NCBI GenBank assembly: GCA_013396755.1
Contig: VWZF01006817.1
Coordinates: forward strand, 62,001-126,000
DNA: 64,000 nucleotides
Direction: 5' to 3'
Origin: Sclerurus mexicanus
Taxonomy: Eukaryota; Chordata; Aves; Passeriformes; Furnariidae
In this document: positions 22,301 through 34,300 of the stretch, one piece after another
Layout of the letters: every line of letters starts with the position of its first letter
Position numbering within the stretch: the first letter of the stretch is position 1
Position numbers and translations under genes: made by a program
Notes under the pieces: generated by a model
Databases searched by the model: none
What the model was told of the DNA's origin: nothing
Seen by the model: only the letters and a program-made list of their open reading frames with translations

Positions 22301-25300
22301 TTGAAGGGTTTCCTCACTCTGTGTGTGGAATTGCTGGTCCTGCTTAGGTGTGTCACTCTGTCACCTTTTTTAGGGAGCCTCTGTGCCTGATACAGGTGTC
22401 GGGGTTGTTCCAACCCAAATTTCCATCAAGAGGATTTCAAGTGAACAGTCAACCACCTTTCTTCAAATTGTCATTCCTTTACTTCCCATTGGAAGGGGCA
22501 GAATACTTAGAAATCTCAGGTGAGAGAGAGAACAGAGAGCATCATCTGTGCAGCCAGAGAAACATACCCAAGCATGTTGCATTTGCTGTGTGTTGTGAAT
22601 GCTTATGTCTTGCACTAGAATTGCTCTGTGTTCCAGCCTGAATGGTTCTGCACAGCAGACATTTGCTGCTCTGTGGTGGGATGGATCAGCCAACCTCAGC
22701 TCTCAGTCACTGCACTTCAGTCTCCCTTCTCCTGAAATGATTTTTAATTTTTTATCATATTGGCTTACTTACTGATTTATTTAGTCTTTGATTATTTTAA
22801 TGCCTAGAATGTTATTCCTTTGTGTGACATCTTACCCTGAGGGATTTTGTTCTATCTTACAAATCACACAACTGTAACACCAAAAAAAAAGGAAGACTCT
22901 GACATAGCTGGTGCTGGAATAGAGTTTAACCTAGTTTGTGATAGTTATTTCAGAAAGATTAGTCTCAATATATCCTACACTATCTATAGTCAAATTACAG
23001 TTTGCTTTGTGAAATGATGTCTGTTTATCAATCCGAATATTAATGCTGGGCAGCAGGGACAGCAGGAAAGCCCATCATCAGAGGTATTTCCAGGTGGAAG
23101 GGACAGGTGCATCGCAGAAGCAAATATTGACTCTAGTTGAAACAGATGGTGACCTGTAGTTAGTTCTCTTTCTTTTAAAAGGAGAAATACAAGAAATTAC
23201 AGTTGTGCAGAATTTGACGTTCCAGTTGAATGCTAATTGTGACAGTTGTGTGTGGCTTTGTAACTGGGTGGTTTTGTTTAGCCATAAATGTTGCGGCCAG
23301 TGGGCCAAATACTTCCCAAAGTGGCTGTGTGTACACTGCCTTGCAGGCCAGCTGTGTCAAAGCAGTTTGTTCTTTTGAGTAAATTTTTAAGTTGAGTTTG
23401 TGTCTGAGTCTGAGCAAATGAAAATCCCACGAGAGCAATCCCAAGGCTTAAGTGCGGGAAACATGAAAATTTCTCTCTGCGTGTCTACCTTTCCTCACAG
23501 AAAGGTGCTTCTCCGCCCTTTGCTGTTGCTGTGTGTTATTACTGGCTGTAGCGGCCCCAGATGTTTGGAACCAATGGCCACAGCAAGTGCTGGGACAACT
23601 CTGTTCTACAGTGCCTAATTCTGGCTCTCAGGTCGTTGCCTAATTCACTAGACATTTTTATCTCTTTTCGCCCCTGCCTTTTAGTTTTCTGCTTTTTTTT
23701 TTCCCCTAGCCCCTCTTTAATTACATGTTAAGAATTAGCCTCGTTTTTATCCCAGGTTCTTTAATACATCGTAGTATTTTCTGTGACTTGCTGTCATAGA
23801 AACGAGGGCTTTAGAGGACCTTACGAGCTGGTGTAACCCATTTCACTACCTCAAGGAAAAACCTACTCCTTTCAGACTAAATCTAGCAGACATTTGTCTC
23901 ATTTTTAAGAACCTCCAACGAAGCAGACTGCATGACCTCTCTGGGTGATCAGCCTAGTGCCTTGATTATTTAATAGTGTTCCTAAAATCCCTCCTGCTGC
24001 AGTTTAAGTCAGATTTGTTCACCAAAATGCCTCTGAAAACCCTATCCAGAGCAAGCTGTGTTGCCAGTTCTCTAGTCCATACTTTTGATGTCTGTTTTTA
24101 AACTTAATAACTTGACCCTAAGGGCATTTGTAAATCAGTTCATTAGGCATTTGCAAATCAGTTTATTTTCGTTCCGTCTCACCATGTCATCCATCCATAC
24201 ACAGGTAGTGTCACCTCTGTCAAATCCTAAATTTTGGGGCTGTGCTCTTGCCATGTTACAGCTGCAACCTCCCTCAGACAGTCTTCTCCCTGGAAGCATG
24301 CACGGAGCATGAAAAGCTTGGTCGTGTAGAAAGAGGCCAAAATACATGTGTCTCATTGTCACCAAACACAGAGGCCCTCTCTTCATTTCAGCTTCCCATT
24401 TGGAGACACCGCTGTGACATGTTATGTCTTCCTGGGCAGATCTGAGCTGGCACCTTGAGTTGTCCCTCTGCCTGTCTTGATGTCTGCTCTCCTGAATTAG
24501 AAGGCTCCCTCCTTCTGCTAATTTGCCTGTTATTTATTATATATAGAAAAGTTGCTGTTTGTCTGTGATTGGGTGAAGTAGCAGTTTTCACTTGTACCAT
24601 ATTTTTAAAGATCTCTGCTTAAGTACAGCTTTTTAAACATCTTTATTTTTTTCCTCGCTGCTGGGAATCAATCTGTGATTTCATTTGGGAAGGATACCAT
24701 AGGTAAAAAAATTTGCCTTGTAACTTGGATAGCGCCATAGCAAATAAGTTGGCGTTGCACGTTTTCTGACTTGCAGGTACAAGCTTGGACCCAGGGAGCG
24801 TAGCCAGGAGGGGCTGGAAGGCAAAGCTGTGATGACATGTTCAGTATCCAGGTGGAGGGCCAAGAGGGCAGCTGCGCGGCGCTGGGTTGCATTCCAATGT
24901 GCTGATCCGTGGAACAGCGTTGGCATACGCTTTGGAAGCTGCTGCTTGCTCTCCTGGCTGTAGGGAAGGGGCTGAGGTGATGGCAGGGAAGTAAGGGGTG
25001 AGTCTTTGCAGAATATTTTCATATGATCTTGGCCTATTCTGAACAGGCTGGACATTTGGAGCCTTGGCACTTGTTTGTGGCGTGGTTGTGCACCCTGCTG
25101 CCTCTGGTAGCTCCAAAGTTAATTACTCCAGCGTGGGTTGTTAAGAATGGGGTTTTTTTTATCCTCGATTCTTGAGCTGCCTAATTAAGTTGTAGGGAAG
25201 TTACATTTTCTCACTACTTGGGGGCTTAATGGGGTGGAGGCTTTGGAAACAGTTTAACAATTTCACATTTTATGGCCTCTAATGAATTTCCCAGGATTTT

Positions 25301-28300
25301 GGAAGGGTTGTATCCAACTTTAGCATCGTAATTTCCACAGATTTATTTATGCTAAAATAAGTTAGTGGTGGATTATGAGACCCAAAGAGCCAACAGATTA
25401 CAAATGAACTAATGAAGACATTGTTTCTCTTGGATAAAGGGTATGACTCACGGTTGTGACTTGTACTGAAGTACTAGAGACTGTGAGCTTCACCAGGACC
25501 GCAAACTGGCACTGGGGTTTCTCTTCCCTCCCCTGTTATTTCAAAACTGTATTTGATTTCAGGTGCAGAAAAGAGAGGGTTTGCAAGGACCAGGAACAAC
25601 TCTGAATCTGCAAGAACTCCCCAGAACTTCGACAGGAAGAGGCAACTCTCTGAATCGCAGACAGAAACAATGAACAATTCAGACAGCAGAATAAATCCTA
25701 GACAACTGGGAACTCCCAGAGGTATTAAAGCAGAGTGTGTACACACTTTAGGAATAAGCTGCCTTGAAGCCTGTGCTCAGCAGTATTAAAAGACGGGCTG
25801 AGATGAATGCTATTGACTTTAAAATGAGCTGTAAGAGACTGTTGATTATTGTAAAATATGATTATTCCAGGCTTTTCAGTGTTCTGAAGTTGGGTGCCAG
25901 TATTTCTGGGCAAACTGTTCTCAGAAGCTCAGCTCTGAATGCAAAGCCTCTGTACAGTTGCTGTTAAGATGCATAGACATGTTTGGGGGGGGCAAGGTAA
26001 CACTTCTGAATTTTTGTTTGCAGGAGGATCCTATGCTGCTGTCCCAACATCAGGTGACAGAAAGAGTCTAAATAAACCCACTCGAGGGAAGAAGAAGAAT
26101 ATATTTGAAGCCTACATGTCAAAGCAAGATGTTTCAGCGGGACTGAAAAGGGGAGAGCTAATTCAGGTGCCTGAAATATACAGTGTCCATGCTTTTGTGT
26201 TAAGTCTGTGGAATCACTGGCAGTTGCTGGAATTCAACAGCAGTTGATGACAGGGAATTGAGGTACCACTTGTACATGCCAGAGGAAGATACCTTCCCTT
26301 TCTTGGGAGGTTCTAGAAGTGGAGTGAAACCTTTTACACTCATCTGAAGTACAGTTTTTGATTTGATCGCATGTTCACGCTAGTGGTGAATTGCAGATTT
26401 CTGGTTGGATGTTCTGCTGGCCATGATAGTCATTATTGGGGAGACACTTCCTTTTACAAATGATGCTCTAAGCAACAGCTGTTGCTGGCAGCCCTGTCTC
26501 CATGTAAGTAAAGTCCAGTGCCCTTAGCAGGACACTTCTTGCTAAAATTTCTCACTAAGATGTTTGTGCTTCCTTTTGGAGCAGCAAAACCACAACCTGA
26601 TTAGGCAGCAATTCTTTTCTGAAGAATGTGGGGGTGGACTTGCTGTTTGTGTGGGTAGCTGGGCCTCAGAAGGAGATTTGCATAAAGGCAGGCAGGGCTA
26701 AGATGGAGAAGAGGACAGGGTGCTTGAGCCACATTTGTAATGCAGCCCTCAGCATGGTGTAATGTTCTTCAGGACACACATGGCATCCCAGTGAGGTCAG
26801 ACTAGCTGGGGAAGAAAGGCAGGTGAGAGTCATTGAGGGCACGGCAGCCATACTGAGGCATCATTTACGCAAACACACACTGGTGCATTGCCATTTAATT
26901 CGCATTGTAATGCTGGTGAGGTTGTGATACTTACTTTCATCAATGCATTGAAGTCACAAATGCGACCACCTCAGATTTTGTCTGATTTCTTGTTATATTT
27001 GTATAGTAATTCTCACATAATATATTGGCACAATCTCTTGAGCCATAGTGAGGATTTCACATATAAGACTTCCTGATTCCATCCTGCAGATCAATCTGAT
27101 GCGCTCTTAACTTTCAGAAAAATGGCTCTGTGTCATATCCCTGCTGATGATCAGCATAGTCTGCTGGCCTACTTGGACCATAGGCCAGTGCTTTTTTAAA
27201 GGTTCTCACAGACATCTCCAGTGGGAAGCAAATGGTGAGGGAAGAAATGGGAGCCTCAAGTTGTGACTTCCCTCGTGGCTGCACTGGCATATGGCATCAA
27301 CTAAAGCTTCTACCTTAGCTTCACGCGAGTTTTTGGCACCCATTTTTGATAATACAGCCTGATAGCATTAAGTGCAGTGTGTGTAGCCTGCCTATGAGGT
27401 CAAGTGCAGCTGCAGATGAGGCACATCCAGACAATGACTATTACCTGAGAATCCCATTGAAATGCTGAGTCCCTACGGACCTGTGATTGCATGATTTTTG
27501 GCAAAACAATCTGTAATTCTTGTAAATGCGTAGTGTCTACTCCAGGTCATGTGCTGCGTAACTGGAAGAGTCATACATGCTTTCTAAGGCTGTATCTGTT
27601 TTCCTTTCATCTGATTCCACATCTCGGGGAAACAGTTGAGACTGCAGAAGTTGAATTTAATCATTTAGAGCTGAGTGTCAGATCATGAGCATCCCAGCTC
27701 AGTATTTCTCATCTTCAGCTCATTCATCCTTATGATCTTGTCAAGACCATTCATCATTGCAGCCTCAACCAGGATAAATGAGATCCTGAGAGCAACTTTA
27801 GTGAAGGGACAAATATTCACCCTTGTTCTGTACAATGGCAAGAGTCACAGAACAAATCCCTGCTGTGTTAATCCCCAAAAGCAGGGCTTTGGTCTGGCAT
27901 GGTAACCTGCAAAAAGGCTTCACAAGAGCCTGTGGAATGGGAGATTCAGACGTCTTGGTCTGAACCCAATGGTCCTGAGGAAACTGGAGTGCTCCCACAC
28001 AGAAGCATGACTCTCTGAACACAGGCTGTCTCCTGGAGCATCCTGGAAATGCTGAATCCACATTTATTTGTGTGAGAATTTGAAAGATCTGTTAGAGGAA
28101 AAGAGCCTACCATGAACACTGAGATTTTTGCTGGACCCTGGTAGCTAAATGTTCCTGAAAGCCCAACCCACAGAAACTACTGGCAGATGTGGAGTTTGCT
28201 CAGATGAAACATGAGTGCCATGAAGATTAAGCACTCCAGGAAGAATGAAATGTTATTTTATGGGGGCTGACATCTGTCAATAGTATTAGTCTTAATGACT

Positions 28301-31300
28301 TCTGGTACTGTATCTGACATAACTCAGTTTTTGATAAATAGCACAGAGAAACTGCCCTGCAGATTCCTGGATTCATTTCATCATGGAACGTGTGTGGAAG
28401 TGGAAGTATCCTTCAACAAGAAAGGGGATCTTTTCAGACCCTTAAGAGTGCATAGAATTCCTACTTCCCTGCCCCTAAAGCTGCAAGGAGCAAACACCAA
28501 GCATACCAAGTTTGTTGGAATCATGTTGGATGGTCTGAAGGCAAACAAGACAGAGTAACTTCTGCATAGTTACGTAAGTGCAGGATGATGGTTATACACA
28601 ACTGATGAAATTGGGTTGTGTGTTGAAGAACATTGACCCAAAGGATCAAAATCATGCTGTGAAGCGTCAGCCAGAAATTCACGTCTGCTCCATGCCTCCA
28701 GTGTCTCCCAGACCCTCCCTGCAGGGCTGCTGGGGTCAGGCGGAGTGAGAATGTGCAGTGCACAGAGAGGCAGAGCCTGCTTTGCTGTTGAGAGGGTGTT
28801 TTTCCTTGGAAAGCTGTTCTTTTGTGGGTGTGAAGGATGGGGTTTCCCTGATTTTCATGAATTGTTTTTTCAAAGAAGGCATTGGTAGCAGGCAGGTACT
28901 TGTGAACCCTAACCTTTTTTGGTGTTTTGTACGTACAAATGAACCTAGGCATATGTGTTATGATAGCTGTTATAAACTGCTTGATTTGGGGTGCTGGAAG
29001 TTTAGTCTGAGTATTGCCTGCCCTGGTTTGAGCAGAGCAGCTTGAGAAATCATGACCCTTTTGTGTCTCACTGGGGAAGCTCAATAAGGTTAGAAACCTT
29101 TTTGGCAAGAATGTATGAAGCTGACTTGAATTATCAGAAAGTGTTTTAGAAACATTCCTGCAAATCTTTTTCTTCCCTTTCATAACAGAGGCCCCACTGA
29201 CAGAAAAACACTGATAAATATAGCAGCTATTATTCGCAAGCTATTGTAAAGTAATACAACATTACTGTGACATCATGAGACTGCAGCCAGATCCTCACCC
29301 CCTAATACACATATGAGAACAGTTGTTCATTGCAGATGGGGAGAGTGACTGGTTCCAGATATGATATCACAGCGTGAAATGTACAACATTGTAAATAGGA
29401 TTTTCATGGGCACAGATAATAAGGCCCATCTGCTTTCTAAGAGAAATTTTGGGAGTTTCTTGATTAAAGGAAAGAGATGAAGTATTTTAATGCTACTTGA
29501 CGTAAGAATTCTAATGCTGATCGTAATTAGGAGGTGCATATAAAATGCAGACAAACATGCTGCACAGTAAGCGTGGTAACGCTGTAACACTGCTCCTCCA
29601 CGTTTGCTGGAGCTGGGCATCCATGTCATCCATGTGCACGTCGCCGCTCTGGCGCCTTCTGGGCTGTGGACACAAACCCTGATTTTTCACGCGCACGATG
29701 GGCATTTGCACCTGACTGATTGACAGCTGTCTCAAAGTATTCAAAGGGATTCTGCAGAAGAACAGAGGATATCCCCTCATCTGCTTTGTGCTGGTGGGTA
29801 TGTGGGTATGGAAATTGTTTGACTCGTTGTCAAGCAGAGCAACCATTCCTTTCCAATTTTTCCTTTCTCTCTGTAGCAGCTTCCTTTACTAACAGCATAT
29901 TGTTTTTGATTCTGGGAAATAAGGGGAGAAGGACGATCACTGGGAGTTTTCCATCAGTGGGTACCAGTGCTAATAGAGGCTGATGGCACCGAGTCAGATC
30001 TGGCTTTGCCTAAGCATAAAATATCCCCAGGGTTGTTCCCAGTGGGTCATCTTTGTTTCCATGCTGTCGTCCTGGGTTGTGACTGCCGTGGAACTCGTGT
30101 GCTCATTAGTACTGGTTACATAAGGCATAAAGTCAGTTATCACAGAAAAGTATTCAAATAATGCCTAAAGAGTATAGCGTATATGCTGTTGGTATTTCCA
30201 GGCTAAAGCAAATAAGTACAATGGAAAACCTTCATAAATCTGCAAAGCCGCCTTCAAGGCAGCAAAAATTTCACATGTAATCTGCTCTATTTTCGTATTG
30301 TCTGTGTTTCCTAGACTACATAAAAAAATTATTTGCTGCAGTTAATTTTTAAAGAAGCAATTCCTGTGAGATGTTCCTATGATTGCTTAACACAGAAGTG
30401 CAAACAGATGGAATCTGTTCGTTTAATAAATTGGCCAATGTTACTTCAAATACACAAGTGGAGAAATTTCTAAAGTTTCAGCTCAGAGCAGAAGCCTGTT
30501 GGAAGGCAGATGCCTACTTGTATTCCTATAGGAATCAAGTGCTGTCAGTTTCAACTGCAGTCGCCTGAATCCCAATTCCCAGGACCCTCCTGGGAAGCGA
30601 ATGGCACTGTTGTGTAGCTTGGAAGGCCTTGGTTGGCCGTGCCTCTCTGTTGGATGGACCTGAGCGCAAGCAGCAAAACTGGTTGGTTTACTTTGGAAGA
30701 ATTTGATACGAATTTGTTGCAGGTGACTTGGGCTTTGAGTTGGCAGATAACAAAGCAGAAATAGATAGACCATGGAGTTTCAAATGTATTTAAGATAGTT
30801 TGACTTTAAGCGTGTTTAAACAGAATTTAATCCAGTAGACTTTAAGTGTTTGCTTTTGGAAAATCCTTTTGATTCTTTTTTGGAAATGTTCTGTATTATC
30901 ACAGAGTTACTGCTGCTGTCTGTTTGCAGGAACAGCCTAAGCAACCAGAGCCCCGTAAGACTGATACCTGCTGCCGTGCAAGCTCAGCTTTTCCTCTTTC
31001 CTTTTGCCCTCCAAAATAAGCAAAACCAACATTCTCGTCTTCCAAGACAGAGCAAACCAAGTTGTTTCTATTGTCTGTTTGCTAGTGAAGTTGGTGGGTG
31101 CTCATCAGAAAATGTGTGAAGGGAACAGGAGGACTTGGATCCTCCGTTCACCCAGTAGCAGCAACAAGTAATGATTCAACGTCTCTTTGATGACAGACTG
31201 CAGTAGATCAGCTTAAGCCTATCATGAAACTGCCTTTTGGCTTGAAATTGCTTGGATGCTAAGTTGTCAAGACTTGAAATGTATAATGGAAATTTAGATG

Positions 31301-34300
31301 TATCTCTCATGTTTCACAGTAGATATATTACCCACAGCTCTCTAATTTAACTGGTGTTATGTAAAATTAATAAGATTCAGGCATAATCTTTCTCCTTCTT
31401 TTATTTTTTTTAGGGGCCCTTGAGAATAAATCCTAAGAAGTACCATGAAGCCTTCATTCCATCTCCAGTAAGTGTAATTTTATAATGCTTTAAAGTTCAT
31501 AAGTAAAGGTGCATTAAGATAGGAGTTATGCTGTGCAGAGAAGGTCACTCAGAGGTGAATGAGTTGGAATAAATGAACATGATCTGGATTTTCTTTTATA
31601 TCAAATATTCCCAAACAAATCCTGCATTTTCATATCTCAAAGAAACACTTCTCTTGTGCTGAAATTGGGGATACTGCTGGGTCCCACAGAGGCCAGCTGA
31701 AGTCAGGTTTGAGGACCACCAGATAGCGTAATCAGAAACCCTTGGTTTATGGCTGCAGAGGTTTTATAGATTTTCCACTGATTTAAGGTAATCTTCCCTA
31801 AACAAATATGCTCTCCGTTTTCGATCTGCTGCATGAGCTAATTTGAAAAGCCATTCCAGAAATAATATGCGTGATTCCTTTTCATGTGCCCGCTTTGGCA
31901 CGAACTGTATCTTGGTTGGCTTGGGATGTGCTTTTGTCACATGGGACTGGCTCACACCTCTTCTCTCTTCTTTCCTTATTTTGACAGAAAAGAAGGGCTC
32001 TTGCAATTTCAGGGCCTTCCAGTCGGGATGGTGACCTCACAGCTGGCACAGCCAAAGCTTTTTATCTGGAACTGACTTGGTCAAAATGTTACTGTCAATG
32101 AGAGAGAGTTTTATATTGAAATGTTTTGCTGGTGTGGGGGAGAGAAGGCAGAGCCTGCCCTGAGACAGTGAAACACTGATTCTGTTGTTGTCCCTGCTAC
32201 TGACAGCACTATTGTTTTGAGGTTTGGATTGAAAGCCTTGAAATTCATGGCGTTGTCAGTTCACTTTGTTGATTCGGGGTAGTGTTTTGGAGCCCTCTTT
32301 GTTAGAGAAGGCTGGCATTACAGGGGTGGGGAAAGGTTGGGGGTGCACAAAGTAGACTTAAGATTAACTAGAGATAGAAGTACAGAGCAGTTCTGGTGCA
32401 TCAATAGGCTGCACTGTGTGTGATCCTGTGATCCTTCATTTACAGGTGTTTGTTTAGATGTGGTAAGTGTAGCTGTTAAATATGTTCTCTGAAATGACAA
32501 AATGCAAGGTTAAAAGAGAAATCCAGCTACTCACAAGAGTTAGTTGGATGCGAGGCTTTACCCCTAATCACTGCTCTAGTATACAGCTGTTGTCTTGTGC
32601 TTGTTTTACGTGCAGGAATACATACATTAAGGAGGTTTAGCAGAGGTGGTTATCTCAGCTATGTTTCTACTTTTTTGCCTTTTATGGAGCTGAATACCAG
32701 AACCAGCAGAATAAACACCTGGATGAAGATTACTGTGGCTAGTGTAGGCAGAGTCCTTTAAGACAGATGCTTTGGGAAGCTCATCCTTTGTATTACATGA
32801 TTTGCCGTAATGGAGGGTTTGCAGCCTTGGTGTTCTGCAGGACTTCCCATCGCTGCCAGATGCAGCAAGAGCTGCAGCTGTGAAAAATCACCCTTTCTCT
32901 TCTGCTGTTGATTAGGGCACTGCACCCCTTTCTCTTCAGCAATGACTTGGCCAGGACTTCATGGAGTTCAAATGCAACAGCTGTTCACCTTCTGACACCA
33001 GAAGTCACAGCATGTTTCTTGCCGCGCATGTGCTCTGTCTGCTTGTCTCATTGTTGCATAAAGAGTTGAGGGGAAGGCCCAGGGCTTTTCTCTTGAAAGC
33101 TACTGGGAGAACTAACCCAAGCGTTTAAATCTCTGCCTCCCATCTTGTGTCTTCTCTGCACAGGGTAGTGTGGTTTGAAATGCCGCCGTTGTCAATGTGA
33201 GGGATGGTACTGCAAAGCATGAGTGATGGAGTGACTGTAGCTCTGCTGTGCTTCTTCCAGAGCACTTCCAGAGCAGATGGAAGTACTGCATATCTTCCTT
33301 TTATCAGGGGGGGATAGCGAGCACTCCCGATGAGATTCCCAGGTGGCCATAGAGCAGTGAGATCCTTGTGCTCCCTGGAGTCTGAAGCCATTGTGGCCAA
33401 TACAGTATATGCACCCCGGGGGCAGCTGAGGCTTTGCAAGTGATTGTGTTCTGTTGTCATTCAGTGCTGTTTTAATTCCATTAGTAATCTGAAGTGCCAG
33501 CTGTGCAGAGGAAAAAGTGGGATGCACAAATGTTCTTGGAAGTGCGTGAGTTTGCCCAATAATTGTGAGCTCAAGACACAGTGTTGTTTCTTTTTGGAGG
33601 CAAAGCTAAAACTGGTGGCAATTTTCTGATTACAGCTTTGTTGCAGACTTGAAATTAACTGCTGAAAAATAGGTGTACATACGCATATGTAAGTGTGTGT
33701 GTATATATGTAGTTTGGAATGAGAGTGACTGGCTACAATTAAAGACAAGACTTGCAGAGTGTGGAGAGGCAACTTTAACTAGGTGGTGTGACACATCAGG
33801 CACTTTACAGGGAGTGGAATAAAAGGTCTGCCTTGTGTTTTCTTCGACAAAGGAGAGAAGGAAAAAAGGCGTAGAACAGACAAATTTTTGTGAATGCCAG
33901 CCTGTGTCCTGCAGCACAGAGCAGCTATAGGTACAGGCAGAAAAAAAAGAATACAAAACAGAAGTTTGCCTTAAAAAGTGACAGAACTTTTCATTTTTAT
34001 GTATGTGGTGGATTTAGGGTAAAGAGTTGAGGCTGAAGGGAAAGGGTGGGGAATAATAAGGAATAAGACCATGTGTAAAAAATCTGGCTTTTTGAAAAGA
34101 ACAGCTTCCAATTTGAATTATGTTGGTCCAAGAGGCTTTGCAATTTTTCTGCATCTTGTCATGGGAGGCAGCTTTCACACAGCTGTTGAGCTGCTGCTGC
34201 TTTTCTTTCTAAGAGTAATTTGGCCTCTTGGAGGACAGCCTTAGTTTCACATCATGGCAGGGTTCTTCCTTTTATTGTTTTGGTATCTAGGCAGAGTAAG

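Larger units (their letters stand above)
10380..25562 (+). other. DIS3L2: Intron, 15.2 kb
   Basis: It runs from donor GTGAGT at 10380 to acceptor TTTCAG ending at 25562. Contents listed separately: an in-frame read-through with a poly(A) signal at 10965, an old CR1 at 15370-16215, a CR1 fragment at 23796-24120, a CTG microsatellite near 12624, an AGTTGA cluster near 21708 and a 23-bp tandem duplication at 24123. Otherwise it is AT-rich sequence with no gene I recognise. A 214-codon + strand frame at 17778-18422 has no recognisable family and includes a poly-T tract, so it looks like chance. Confidence 0.75.

Noticed and set aside
28521..29183. 220-codon minus-strand open frame
   Set aside because: Longest frame in the intron but antisense, with composition like translated AT-rich intron, no known motif and no nearby promoter.
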